A stretch of DNA of 64,000 nt. Source: Limnoperna fortunei (Eukaryota > Mollusca > Bivalvia > Mytilida > Modiolidae). A model generated the notes under the pieces. That model had not been told where the DNA came from and made no database searches. It saw only the letters and a program-made list of their open reading frames with translations. Below are positions 1 through 11,560 of the stretch, in pieces (position 1 is the stretch's first letter; each line of letters opens with the position of its first letter). The DNA lies in NCBI GenBank assembly GCA_944474755.1, contig OX104120.1, forward strand, positions 37,738,067 through 37,802,066, given 5' to 3'. Both the position numbers and the translations under genes were made by a program.

Positions 1-3
1 ACC

Positions 4-420
4 CTGGGACCATACTAGGAGGGTTTCCAGTGCTCGACTTACAGATCAGCCCAGCGCGTTCCCGGATGGCGGATAGGCGAGACCCTCTAGTTTGGAGTTG
101 TCAGGTTATAAAACGGAGAGCCTGGCCGCAGACCGCAGTGGGTAACGTGTTTGGAGTGCCACGCCCCTTGCATTAAAAAGACCCTTTATGTAGATTCGAA
201 AAAAAAACTTAAGCTCATTGTAGCCACTACAAAATGGTAAGTTCTCAGCCTACCCAATACTCCATACTTGTCCAGTGGCAAAATTTTTTCCCTAGGTACA
301 TTAATCATACCATTCCCTTCTCCGTTGATGTATTGTTTGTTAACTCACTCTTGTCCTGAAAATAGGTGAAATACTGCTCGCTGGACGTAAAGCAAACATC
401 CAATCAATCATTCAATCAAT
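4..420 (+). repeat. R1 dispersed repeat, copy 1
   Basis: About 400 bp, from CTGGGACCATACT to a CAATCAATCATT-type tail. Internal words GGATGGCGGATAGG, GAGTGCCACGC and GCTCATTGTAGCCACTAC recur in the other copies. The tail GCTCGCTGGACGTAAAGCA plus AATC repeats suggests 3' mobilisation by a LINE. No RNA polymerase III boxes recognised at the 5' end. Confidence 0.8.
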
Positions 421-869
421 CTATAGAAAAATACCACCACCACCACGACAACAGTATGAATATTTTCTTTAATTTTGTATATGCAGTATACAAATATGTG
501 CTGAACAGTTGCTGAAAATCATATCTATTAAGAAGTAAATACTTAGAAACATGAAATAATTTCGTGTTTCACGAAATATGATTATCAGTCAGTTCTTTCC
601 GCAAATGGCAAGTGTACGCACACTTAAGTGTGTCTGTGATATATAGAACGTCGTGTTGAACGGGGAAGATACGATCCACAAAGTCAGCAAATCGGGTTTT
701 TTAATATATGACGTCATTCATGCTAGCTCATCCGCACAGCCTATAATAACGTAAAGTAAAACTAGTATACCAATTGTGAATAAAAACTTGTTTTCTTGCT
801 TGTTTTAGTTCCAATTTAAGGAAACGAAATTTAAAGTCTAGTAAAAATGTTATGTTTTGGATTCTTACG

Positions 870-1395
870 CCACACTGGGAGGATTCTCAGAGGTGAGACC
901 CTCTCGTTGGGAGATTGTCAGGAGATAATGATATAACCTGCCGCTTAGAGGTTTGGAGAGTGCCAAGCTCCCTGCACGAAAAAGACCCCTTTTGTTGATT
1001 TCATAAAAGAGTAGGCTCATTGTAGCAAACAATGAGTGACAACGAATTGTAATTATTATTGATTACTTGTTAAATATTGTTTTTCGTGTTTCTTTTTATA
1101 AAAATGTATCAAAATAAGGATTCTTTTCAATTGTTGGTTATATCATTGGATACAGACGACTTTGGATTGGTTTACGCTGGACATAACCCTGCTTTAGGTT
1201 TATTGGCGTAACCCACACAAAGTAGTCTATATCCAATAATATATCAAAAAATTTAACACAATCCTTAAATAATCCAAATTTTGCAAGTGGCATCCCATCT
1301 CATATTGCCGTTGATTTATTGTTTGTTAACTCGGTCCAGTCCTTAGTGTAGCTGTAATACTGCTCGCTGGACGTAAAGTTTGTATCAAATCATTC
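870..1395 (+). repeat. R1 copy 2, interrupted by a hairpin element
   Basis: Matches copy 1 at both ends (CACTGGGAGGATTCTCAGAGG...AGGCTCATTGTAGC and ...TTGATTTATTGTTTGTTAACTC to GCTCGCTGGACGTAAAG). The middle is replaced by unrelated AT-rich sequence that includes the inverted repeat at 1114-1268. Confidence 0.75.
1114..1268. repeat. 153-bp near-palindrome inserted in R1 copy 2
   Basis: Arms TTATATCATTGGATACAGAC (1137 on) and its imperfect complement ending at 1243, with outer arms AAGGATT (1117) and AATCCTT (1259). The inner arms GGTTTACGC and GCGTAACC also pair. MITE-like. Confidence 0.6.
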
Positions 1396-2390
1396 ATTCA
1401 ACAAGCAGATTCTTATCCGATTTTTAAACATGCCCATCCTAATCATGTAATAATAAAACTTAAAATCGTATAATATACTGAAGAATATCGTTTTGCTGTT
1501 AAACTAATCTACCAAAGTCGTTAAAGATACCTAAACTTAAAATATTCAAAAAATACCAAATAATATAAGACCTAAAAATTAGGCTTTGATGCAAACATAA
1601 TCTGAATAATTTTTTTGCTAAACTAGTTTAAACACTGTTTCTAAGAGTTAGCAAGCTAATTTATAAAAAAAAGGGAATTATATTATAAGTTAATATGAAT
1701 AAACTATATCAATTGGATAGTTTTGAACTTGCAGTAAATATTTTGACATGTACACAAGATTAAAGCAGAACATTGAACATCTGTAAATACCGCATAAGTT
1801 CTTGAAGCAAATTATCTGCTAATTTTAGACTTTACCTTTTTGGTATTGTCGTCGATGGATAACAAAATTTTTATGACAACTGCATTGCTTGTAGGGAAAG
1901 GTTGGCATTTAGAGGACCCGCAAAACAATCGATCGGTTAATATATTAGTTATAATGCTCTGTATACATCATGACGTGTACGTCCTATAGTGTCCTTTTTT
2001 AAATGGAGGAGGTGGCAGGAGTACCTGATTAAAATCTCCGACATTTAGGACATGAGGCAATACTTGTCAATGAAGTTAAAGGTCATAATTAGAAGAAGTC
2101 TCAAACTTACCCAGACCAAAATGTAGCGGCGCTAATTTATGACAGCGTTACTAATTATGTACTAAAATCCTGCTCATTTTGTACTGTAAAAATGTAGCCC
2201 ATATTTAGTAGATACTGCTAGTCTGCTACATTAGTTTTGATTTTACTTGGTTACATTTTTTTAAAACTAAAACTACACTACATTATACTTACAATATACT
2301 ACAATTACAGCAGAAATTATGAGATGAATATCTATGTTAAATACATACTACATGTCTGTAGCGTATTTTAGTTAGAATAAGGATGAGTGA

Positions 2391-2798
2391 TTGATTGGAT
2401 GTCTGCTTTACGTCCAGCGAGTAGTATTTCAGCTATATTCAGGACGGGAACAAGTTAACAAACAATAAATCAACGGAAAAAGGGGCTGGGATGGGTCACA
2501 GGGAATACAATTTTGACGGCCACTGGAAAAGTATGGAGTTTTGGGTAGGGGCGGAAAATTTAGCCCTTTGTAGCGGCTACAATGAGCCTACTCTTTTTCG
2601 AAATCTACAAAAGGGTTCTTTATTGTGCAAGGAGCGTGGCACTCTACAAACACGTTACACACTACGGTCTGCTGTCAGGCTTTCCCTATTATGACCTGAC
2701 AACCCCCAACGAGAGGGTCTCCCCTATCCGCCATCCGGGGACGCGCTTGGCTGCTCCATGACACGAGCACTGGGAACCCTCCCAGTATGGTCCCAGAA
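2391..2798 (-). repeat. R1 copy 3 (inverted)
   Basis: Reverse complement of copy 1, from TTGATTGGATGTCTGCTTTACG at the left to CCCAGTATGGTCCCAG at the right. The best-preserved copy; the 67-aa frame at 2491-2694 is only a shadow of it. Confidence 0.8.
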
Positions 2799-3114
2799 TA
2801 AGGATAGATGTAGTTCTCAGCTAATTATATGCTAATTTAAGATGTCTAACAGAACATTTTTTTTAAATAAAGTAATAAGATAAGTTAGTATAATTTTAGC
2901 TGCACTAATTTCTTACAAGTAGCTGTTAGTTAAATATGCAGTAAATATAACATGTTTTGCATATAATTTTAAGATAAATTAGCATAATTTCAGTAATTCT
3001 AATTTATACTAATATGTGTTTGTTGAATACTGACTAATCCTTTTATAGTTTAAAGAAACTAAGATAATTAACATGGTTTTAGCAATACTAATATTGTACT
3101 AATATGTGTTTGTT

Positions 3115-4221
3115 CACTTTTGCTTTACTATGATACAAAAAGATATTCTGAATACCAAGATCATTAAATAAGCACCTTTTTCATTAGGAGGGGTATGGAC
3201 AATGTGTGATATTAATCCCTTTTGTGTGTAAATAAAAATTGTCTTCGACAACACATGCAATGTAGAAGAAATTAGTACATGTATTTTTGATAGGACATGT
3301 GTCACACAGCTAGCAGCACATTTTTGCAGACGAGGTAAAAAGTACCCTTGCTAACTATTGCCAAAGACAATGTAATTATGTCTTTGCTATTTCCTAAAAC
3401 GGAACAATTCAGCTATATCTCACATGATTGCACCTATATCCAAAGTATTTCAAGATATATTATGGTATAAAATATTGAGAAAAGGTTCAAAATCAGTTAT
3501 CATAAATGATATTTAGCACTTATAATTAAATTTCAGACTGAAATTGACATTTTTTTCTATTAAGATCAACATTTCAATGTAAATATATAACAAAGCTAAT
3601 AGTTGTTGTAAAAATTCAAATGATCAGGGGAGGTAACCAATTTTCTTATATTGTAGCAATAGATTCGATCCATACGCTTGTAAACGTAGGCATGTTCGAC
3701 AGAATAAGTTTTACAAACATAAAATTCAGAAGTATCAAACAACAGGTTCTTAAATATATTGTTTATTATTTATAACTGGCAAGACTTGGTAATGTCTCCG
3801 TGAATCTATGACAGTTAATATTCTCAAAACTTAAAACGTGTATTTTGCATGTTCGTTATTATCTTTAGTGGTTTATTTTATTCTCATTTTATTGATTTTA
3901 TACTTTCCGAAATCTTTATCAGGTAAATAAAAAAATGACACGTAAAACTGTGTTGATCTTTATTTAGATATGTTTGGTAAATCACCATTCATTAAACAAC
4001 CGAATCGGTAATTTTGAATCGGGTATTGTGATTGGCTGATTAAAAATAGCGCGATAATTTGAAAAATTATAACAGACCGGATGTAAACAAAAAGAATGAC
4101 GACATGGACATATTTCGTGAAAATATTTCTCTAAAAACACGTCTTAATCGAATGAATGACCAGTTGAATTTTTCAACTCACGGAAATCCGAGAAGCATTA
4201 AACCACCAGGCCTGATTTGGA
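3115..4221. other. No gene recognised
   Basis: AT-rich sequence with short chance frames only. A 62-codon frame beginning about 4059 runs into the left end of the inverted-repeat element; it has no recognisable domain. Confidence 0.5.
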
Positions 4222-6059
4222 GTTTGACCAGGGACAGTCTATACTAACGGGACATGTCCCTGGCGTTTTCGGCAAAATTTCTAGGACACGAACGCAGAGC
4301 TAGCACTTCGGTCGGAAACTTTCGTATCTAGAATTGAGTCACATACGGCTAGCTTTAGTTTCGAACTTTGTTAAAATGTAATCGTGTTCGGTACGATATG
4401 ATATGATTTCCGTTTTTTTAAATAAATTATTTACGATTTTCTAGTATTTTTCCGTGCGTTTATCTATATTATACAATAAAAAATTTTCATGTCAGATCGG
4501 ATTATTATAATTATAAATTTTATAAATTTTTATTCACCTTTTATCGTGTAATTAAATAAAACAACTTTCCGAATTAACATTTTATTGAATTTCTCTTCAG
4601 TTTTGAATGTTTTCATACATATATCTTTAATTACTTTATTTGTAAGGTAAAAAGAATACAATTCTTTGATAATGATAAGGAAAAAGAAAATAAACAAAAA
4701 CAGAAGCAACTCTGTATTATTATTAACCTGTCAGGTAAACACTCCTGTTAGGTAAACACAGTAGAAATTACAGGATGATATTGCAAACAGCAATTAACTA
4801 ATCAACTAATTAATAAAATTTTCTGTCTGTCTCACACCATGTGGTGCAACCAAGGCAATATGTATAATTATAGACCTGTCAGGTTAACACAGTAGGAATT
4901 ACAGGATGTTATAACAGTAATAAACTAATTAAAAAATTTGTCTGTCTGTGTTAGGTGACGTGACTTCTTTCGAGAAGGCATCTGAAACAACAAAATTATT
5001 AATAACTAATATTAGATATGCACACGGTGGATATGACAGGAGTATCTAATTCATAAAAACCAACTAAGGTAAGTTGTGATCACACAAATGTGATAAGTTA
5101 TTACATGTACAAGTGGGTGAATGTAGCAAAGATGGAGACCGGTGTTCCAAAATATAAACGAATTTCCAATCATCCAAATTCATGCAAAAAACACATAAAA
5201 CCTACTTTATGCAGTCTACTACACAGGAGTATCTATAAATTTTCATAAAAACCAAGGTTTGTTGTGATCACCCAAAGGGTGAGGAAGTTGTTACATTCTA
5301 TAATGGGTGTATGGTCGGTGTATGTAGCCAAGATGGGGACCGGTGTTCCAAAATATAAACAAATTTCCAATCATCCAAATTCATGCAAAAATACATTAAA
5401 CCTACTTTAAGCAGTCTATTACACAGGAGTATCTATACATTTTCATAAAACTAACGTTTGTTGTGATCACACAAAAGGGTGATGAAGTTATCCCATTCTA
5501 AAATGGGTGTATGGTCGGTGTATGTTGCCAAGATAGGGACCGGTTTTCCAAAATAAACAAATTTCCAATCATCCAAATTCATGCAAAAACACATAAAACC
5601 TACTTTAAGCAGTCTATTACACAGGAGTATCTATAAATTTTCATAAAAACCAAGGTTTCTTGTGATCACACAAAAGGGTGATGAAGTTATCCCATTCTAA
5701 AATGGGGTTGACTGAAGGAAGAAACCGCTACGGTATTACGCACATGTTAGACAACAACATTATAGGATTTTTTTCTTTCTAAATGTGGAATGACAACATG
5801 TAATTTGACGAAATCATAATTCATAAGTGAATAATAAACTATAAAAAATAAATACTTACTATTATTGTACTATATAAATAAAAATTTCGAGAGAGAAAAA
5901 ATTCCAAGCACACTAGCAATAAAATAGCGGAATGTTAATTCCGGAAACGAAACGGAGCGGATACGTCAAATTTCAGCCGTGGCACAGAAATATCGAACTG
6001 TAATATAGGTTTAATTAGGAGTGACATGTCCCGTTAGTATTGACTGTCTCTGGTTTGAC
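4222..6059. mobile_element. 1.84-kb inverted-repeat element with internal tandem repeats
   Basis: Seen: a 37-bp terminal inverted repeat, left 4222-4258 and right 6023-6059, differing at about five positions and ending in the palindrome GGGACATGTCCC on the left. The interior is AT-rich with no ORF and contains a tandem array at 5037-5705. Known: bivalve Helentron/pearl-type and other non-autonomous elements often carry short internal tandem repeats. Inferred: a non-autonomous transposon; its superfamily is not clear. Confidence 0.6.
5037..5705. repeat. Tandem repeat, 187-200 bp unit, about 3.4 copies
   Basis: Units begin with CAGGAGTATCTA at 5037, 5224, 5424 and 5622. Each contains GTTGTGATCACAC, GATGGGGACCGGTGTTCC, TTTCCAATCATCCAAATTC and CCTACTTTAAGCAGTCTA. 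The last unit is partial. Confidence 0.85.
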
Positions 6060-8130
6060 TGACCTCCAGGACTTAACAGTGAACCGGTACAAGTCCGTTA
6101 AAACGAAGTGAGTATCGAGTCTGTTCAAAGATTTTCTTGAGAAATATGGAAGTTACCGTTAACATCATTGTCGTTGAATGGGTTAATTACGAAGATTGTA
6201 ATTACAAACACATGCAGACGCACTTATGCATGCAGCCATTTGAAATGCACACACATCAATTGCCCTTTTTCTAATAAATGACAACAAGTCGTACGTTCTT
6301 CAGAAATTTGGCGTGGACCATAGATATTAATATTCCTTTAAAATATATTTAGAAATAAAAATTCACACGAATTAAGCTGCTCCTTGTGAAAACATATTTT
6401 AATAACTTTTTAATTTTCAATGAAGGACCAATATAATATGCCACATACATTTGCAGCCTTGTTAAAAATGAATCTTTTGTTTTCAGGTGACAAGTTGCAA
6501 CTTAAACAGAAAAAAAGTGACATATTTTCAGACAGTATTGTTGGTAATTTATCCAGGTTCAAGATTCTACAGCATTATTCCCAGCAGTGAAGAAACCATA
6601 ATTGGTAACTTTTTTAATAAGAAGGATAACACAATATTCAATTGAAAAAACAACAACCAAATATTCCCTTCATCACGATAGTTATGAGCTAACAATTAAG
6701 CAAAGAAATCACTAATTCGAAAATATTAACCCAAAGCATTGGAACAACAGCAAAACAGCACACAAACAAAAGCCAGGGACTCTCGAGAAAATTTTAGTGA
6801 ACTCTAGTTCTCTGGACAAGTAAGCATTTCCTGCCCGTTGCAATACATATTCTATAAACCTTTTAAGAAATCAATGACACAAACAGAAAAAGAAAAAAAG
6901 GTCAAGAACTTTGAATCGCTATATATACCCAATTAAGACCCAAATGTTCGTTAACCACAAATGTCATGGCAAGGGTGACGCTGGACATTGTTTTAAAATG
7001 TTATTTATCTATAAAAAATGATCGTTGATGTTTTTTTCTATCTAGGCCAGTGTCATTTCTTTTATATTCATTAAACCTGTTCAAATATTAAAAACATTTA
7101 ATCACATTTTATTTCGGTCGGAAAAGCTCAAAATTTTAACAAAATTTTCGAATTCAAATATTTTAGATACAATATATACTGATGGCAATTAAACCAATGC
7201 GTTAATGATCTATTGTTTCATTTTTTTGTATTGTGTTGTGCTATAGTGTTCTAATTTTCAGACATTAGTGCCAGAACCACTTTAAAAACATGATGCATGA
7301 TTCAAGGTGTTGTTCTAAAGAAGACTGAGGAAAAAACATAGACATCCAAGACACTTTTACTTCTAGGTATATACAAGACTTAAGTTACTGAAAAGAAAAT
7401 ATAAAAATTAAGGGATGTGATTTTTTAGATTACAGATGAGTATGAAAAGACAGACATGTACTGTTGTTTTTAAACAGTTGCTAAATATTACATATTGTTA
7501 AATTTTGCTGTTTATGCGTTGCCATACAAAATAAACAATTTTCTTCAAACTTATGTTTTTGATTGTTCTATTTCTATAGGTTTTGTTTGCTCCAGTACAC
7601 ATTAGTTGGCTTCTAGGAATGCAAATCCTGAAAAGGTTTGCCTTTGAAAAACCAGAATTCCCATCCAGAGAAAATCCTGTACAAAGAAGACAAAAACAAA
7701 AGATCTAGCATGTTGCTGAATTCTTGCTAACTCATTGCTACAACAACACTACAAGTCCACTACATACATACTAGAATGTTGCAAACGGTGCTAAATACAC
7801 ACTACAACAATACTAAAAGCACGCTTAATACATGCTAGATCTTGTCGACTCATTGATGAATATATGCTGGATTCCTGCTACAACAGTATACATGAATGTG
7901 TACTATATCCTGCTAAATATCCACTAATTGTTTGCTTAAACATACTGGTTAACTAATTTGCGTATTTATACTTGGAGTATTCTTATCAGACAAGCTGATT
8001 TCCTGCTTTCGATCATATTAACATTATTGAAACGCTTAAAATATGCTACAAATTGCGCTAGTCTAGTACATTTAAAAAACATTTGATTGGCTGTTTAGAA
8101 AAACTGGTAGCGTGATTTAGCATGGCATGG
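6060..8130. other. Non-coding stretch with TGCTA/CTACA-rich low complexity
   Basis: No ORF of note. From about 7700 to 8060 the words TGCTA, CTACA and TACTA recur irregularly, as they do at 2150-3110, suggesting an old degenerate simple repeat. Confidence 0.4.
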
Positions 8131-8879
8131 ATTTCAGATTCACCACAATCATGTTTCTGGTGACAATGATGATGAAGAATAGGATGAAGAAGAACTTGTC
8201 ATTAATTAATGGAACTACGATGAAATAATTTGTCCATATTGATGAAGAATGGTTAACTGAGAAATATCTTGATGAGAAGGAGGATGTACTTTTACAAACT
8301 ACCCGAAATCTAAATGAGTTTCATAGATGCACAGACAAAGAAATTGATAGTAATTGTGAGGATGATAATGATGCAAATGAATCTGAACACGTTAAGTGTT
8401 AAAGAAACTTGGGAGCATGCATTTTTTTCATAAGGCTCGGGATATCTTAATGATAAAAGAAGCAAAAGCACAACAGCAATCTGAATGAATATAAAAACAT
8501 TTTTCAATAGAGCATAAGAAACTAGATATTACAAAAATGTTGTGTTTCATAATTTTCACAGATGTAGTAGACACGGTGTTTTAAAATAATTTAATAATAA
8601 CATAAAATATAAACATTGAACTGTATTCATCATTTCAGACCTTGCTCCTAATCAACTGATAGTGCCTGAGAAAGAAAGGTATGTTGATTCTTTCTTAGTA
8701 CGTGTACTAGTACATGCAAATGTTTAACATTTTATCTATACTACATGCATACAATGTATCGCCCTTGACGAAAAACCACAGATGGGGTAGTCATATAAGA
8801 GGGGATAACTGTAATACAATGAATTATGTCCTCAGATATATGGTAAGCAATAATAATACAATGACGTATAACCTCTCTA

Positions 8880-8915
8880 TCTCTCTCTCTCTCTCTACAT
8901 ATATATATATATATA
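8880..8915. repeat. (CT)n(AT)n microsatellite
   Basis: About nine CT units followed by about nine AT units, directly next to the duplicated segment at 8914. Confidence 0.9.
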
Positions 8916-9054
8916 ATCTTTTTTGCTAGAATCTTGAACAACAAAAACAATTTTTTAGAAGGACAAGCTTTAATTTTCAGGTACCAACGGACGGCAAGAG
9001 TATGATTATTAACATTCGGTAAAAACAGATCAGCTGATTATAAATATATGCAAC

Positions 9055-9060
<6 letters not shown>
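8914..9060 (+). repeat. Direct repeat, copy 1
   Basis: About 145 bp nearly identical to 9509-9653 (only a few differences near the two ends), beginning AATCTTTT and ending CAACAACGAG, where the (AG)n array starts. Confidence 0.85.

Positions 9061-9123
<63 letters not shown>
9058..9123. repeat. (AG)n microsatellite
   Basis: About 33 uninterrupted AG units. Confidence 0.95.
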
Positions 9124-9126
<3 letters not shown>

Positions 9127-9508
9127 ATACTATAATAATTATACACTGACTTATGACCTTATATATAAAATAGGAAACTAAGGATCTCGTTAGGACACCT
9201 TAAAGTAATAAAGGATATTGGCGTATCTGGAAGAAAATCAAAATCACAGCAAGGGTCATAGGGCATGACCGACAAAATTGTTTAACCATCTAGTCACGAG
9301 GGTCTCAACAAAATTATTTCTTTCCTTGCTGAACAACTAGGCAAAAGAGCTGAACACTATCAGAACAAGAGGTTGACAAAAAAGTCCAAGAGGTACTATA
9401 ACTTCTAAATGAAACTAGCGAACAGCAAAATGAACCAACACAAAAGCAATCAAAAAATTTGCAAAAAAATAGCAGTATCCAAACTCTGGAGAGACCATTC
9501 TATGATAA

Positions 9509-9653
9509 AATCTTTTCTGCTAGAATCTTGAACAACAAAAACAATTTTTTAGAAGGACAAGCTTTAATTTTCAGGTACCAACGGACGGCAAGAGTATGAT
9601 TATTAACATTCGGTAAAAACAGATCAGCTGATTATAAATATATGTAACAACAA
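9509..9653 (+). repeat. Direct repeat, copy 2
   Basis: Partner of 8914-9060 at 595 bp distance. Here the sequence continues in a protein-like reading frame on both sides, so this copy is probably the original context. Confidence 0.8.
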
Positions 9654-10372
9654 GCTAGGTCACAGTATCAACATAAATGATATTGTCAGATTCATTCCAT
9701 ATGGGACAAAATATTTAGGTTATACTAATAAACAGGCCTTAAAAGATGACGTTAATGATACATTCGTCATGGAAAATCTAACAGTTACGTACTAGTTTGG
9801 TTAAAAGTCTCACAAAGATGACTTATGACAATTCCATCAATGCATAATGTACTTCATACGGGCAATATATATGTTAAATTACAAAGCAAGGAAGGGAAAA
9901 TTCTTATTCGGGACCATGTTGACTTATTACAACTCTAAAAGTATATTAGGAACTCGTGGCAAAGTCGAACTGAAGTAGAAGATGATCAATATTATTAGTT
10001 TTTCTAAATAAACTAGAAACAAATGTGTAACATAAAAGTCAAAGGAAGGTTTTTGTATCAGATCCGTTTATGGAATGATTCCATAAAACATTCAACGAAT
10101 GAATAACATACCAATAGCACATTTCTTCTACGAATCGACAGCCCATTAAAAGCGTACGTCGTTCTGTCATTCATCTCACTCAATGGTTTTGAAGTATTGT
10201 TTGACAATCTTAAAACAAATTTATAAAGTACAGTTTTTTACATAATAGCCCGATGTTTTGTAGCCTGTGATACAGCCTCTATATCTCTTGCTTTTTTCTA
10301 TTAAATATCAGAGCTGGTTAAAATACCTATATCCATTGCAGTCAAGTAAAGTCCGTTAACAGTATATTATTT

Positions 10373-10745
10373 AAGGATTAACTACAAAAATATTTTCTCC
10401 ATCGAGGGATAACAAAATTTCCGTTTTGCACATTGTATAATCCGCGTAGCGGATTATATTAAATGTGCACAATGGAAATTTTGTTATCCCTCGATGGAGT
10501 AAATATTTTTTGTAGTTTATCCTTATAAATAAATTCAAATAATAGAATAAACTCAACAATTTTGTTTTTGTAACTGGACATTTGTGAAAAAAAAAAGAGA
10601 TCAACACAATAACTGCTAGTTTCCCGTGGAGTAATATATGACGTCAAATGGCGAGCGTCACTCTGACAATCAAATTTGTTTTCCATCCTCTGATAGAAAA
10701 TATTTTCCAGCCAATCAAATGTCAGTATTCTCACAAAATTTATTT
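10373..10745 (+). mobile_element. Palindromic element family F1, copy 1
   Basis: A near-perfect 152-bp palindrome (10373-10524; arms contain CTCCATCGAGGGATAACAAA and its complement, centre ATCCGCGTAGCGGAT) is followed by about 220 bp of tail with GTGGAGTAATATATGACGTC, a TGACGTCA site (10639-10646) and GCCAATCAAA (10710). The tail and palindrome recur in reverse order at 26105-26480. The ORFs listed across it are palindrome artefacts. Confidence 0.7.
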
Positions 10746-11029
10746 ATATACTGATATTAATAAATATATATATTGTATCTTCTGTAGCACATCCCAGTGA
10801 GTGTAATATTATAATATCATAGGTAATAACTTCTTTTATTATATGACTAACATTTATCTTGATTTTGATTGGCGCAGGGGATCATGAAAAGTATTATGCA
10901 GACGGTGTGTTAACCTCAAAGTAGATAAAAATAGACTGATATAAAAGTTTTGACTTTTGAGTAGTTAAAAATAGAATATTTATCACTTTTCAGTAGTTAA
11001 AAATAGAATTCAACACGACGAAAGAAGCA

Positions 11030-11560
11030 TTAATTTGATTGGTTGAATTAAAAACTTCAGCCAATCAAAATCATTCTTTTAAAACATTCTATTTGTTGAC
11101 ATGGTTTCAAAATGGCTGACGAGCAGCAGACAAATGTTGCAACTGTCAATGAACAAAAACTTTTTTGCCAATTTTTTATATTTGCTCTAATATAACTATA
11201 CATTTTTATTGGAAAATGTTAATTTCTTTCTATTTAAAATGTGATAGTTTACTGTTGTTATTGTTGAAATAAGTTTTTATTATTATTTTTTTATTCTTTT
11301 TTTATTAGATACATGTACTTCCAGTCAGTCATATAATAAAACATTCATCGACTTTTATATAGGTTAATACCTGGTTTTATCAACCCTCAAAAATAATATC
11401 CACACTCGCCGTTGGCTCGGTGGATATAATTTTTTCAGGGTTGATAAAACCAGGTATTAACCTGTATCAAAGTCAATAAATGTATAGTAATGAGGTGATA
11501 ATTTTGTAGTCATATTTAATAATAATATTAAGGCACCAACCTTGCGGTTTTGCCCATGTA
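11030..11560 (+). mobile_element. Palindromic element family F2, copy 1
   Basis: The left part has TTGATTGGTTGAATT and CAGCCAATCAAAATC, then ATG GCT GAC GAG at 11112 in a good Kozak context (encodes MADEQQTNVATVNEQK, then fades). The right part is a 143-bp near-palindrome 11341-11483, with arms GGTTAATACCTGGTTTTATC and complement. The right flank GGCACCAACCTTGCGG resembles that of copy 2. Confidence 0.6.

Larger units (their letters stand above)
8225..9985 (+). pseudogene. Decayed coding sequence, family not recognised
   Basis: Short protein-like stretches are broken by stops and shifts. An acidic segment encoding DEEWLTEKYLDEKED lies about 8243-8400. A glutamine/asparagine-rich stretch leading to FYDKIFSARILNN spans about 9390-9598. 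A third piece, with IPYGTKYLGYTNKQALKDD, spans about 9640-9790, followed by a plausible continuation (VLHTGNIYVKLQSKEGK). None is long enough to name. It may be a broken multi-exon host gene or a transposon gene. Contains the 143-bp duplication 8914-9060/9509-9653. Confidence 0.35.

Noticed and set aside
4059..4247. 62-codon frame as a host exon broken by the inverted-repeat element
   Set aside because: No continuation found on the far side of the element after 6059 and no homology recognised.
5037..5705. CRISPR-like array
   Set aside because: The units are whole tandem repeats of about 195 bp with no short repeat/unique spacer pattern, in a eukaryotic context.
10371..10734. Two overlapping minus-strand frames of 78 and 91 codons
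   Set aside because: They lie on the arms and tail of a palindromic element; translation of an inverted repeat explains them.
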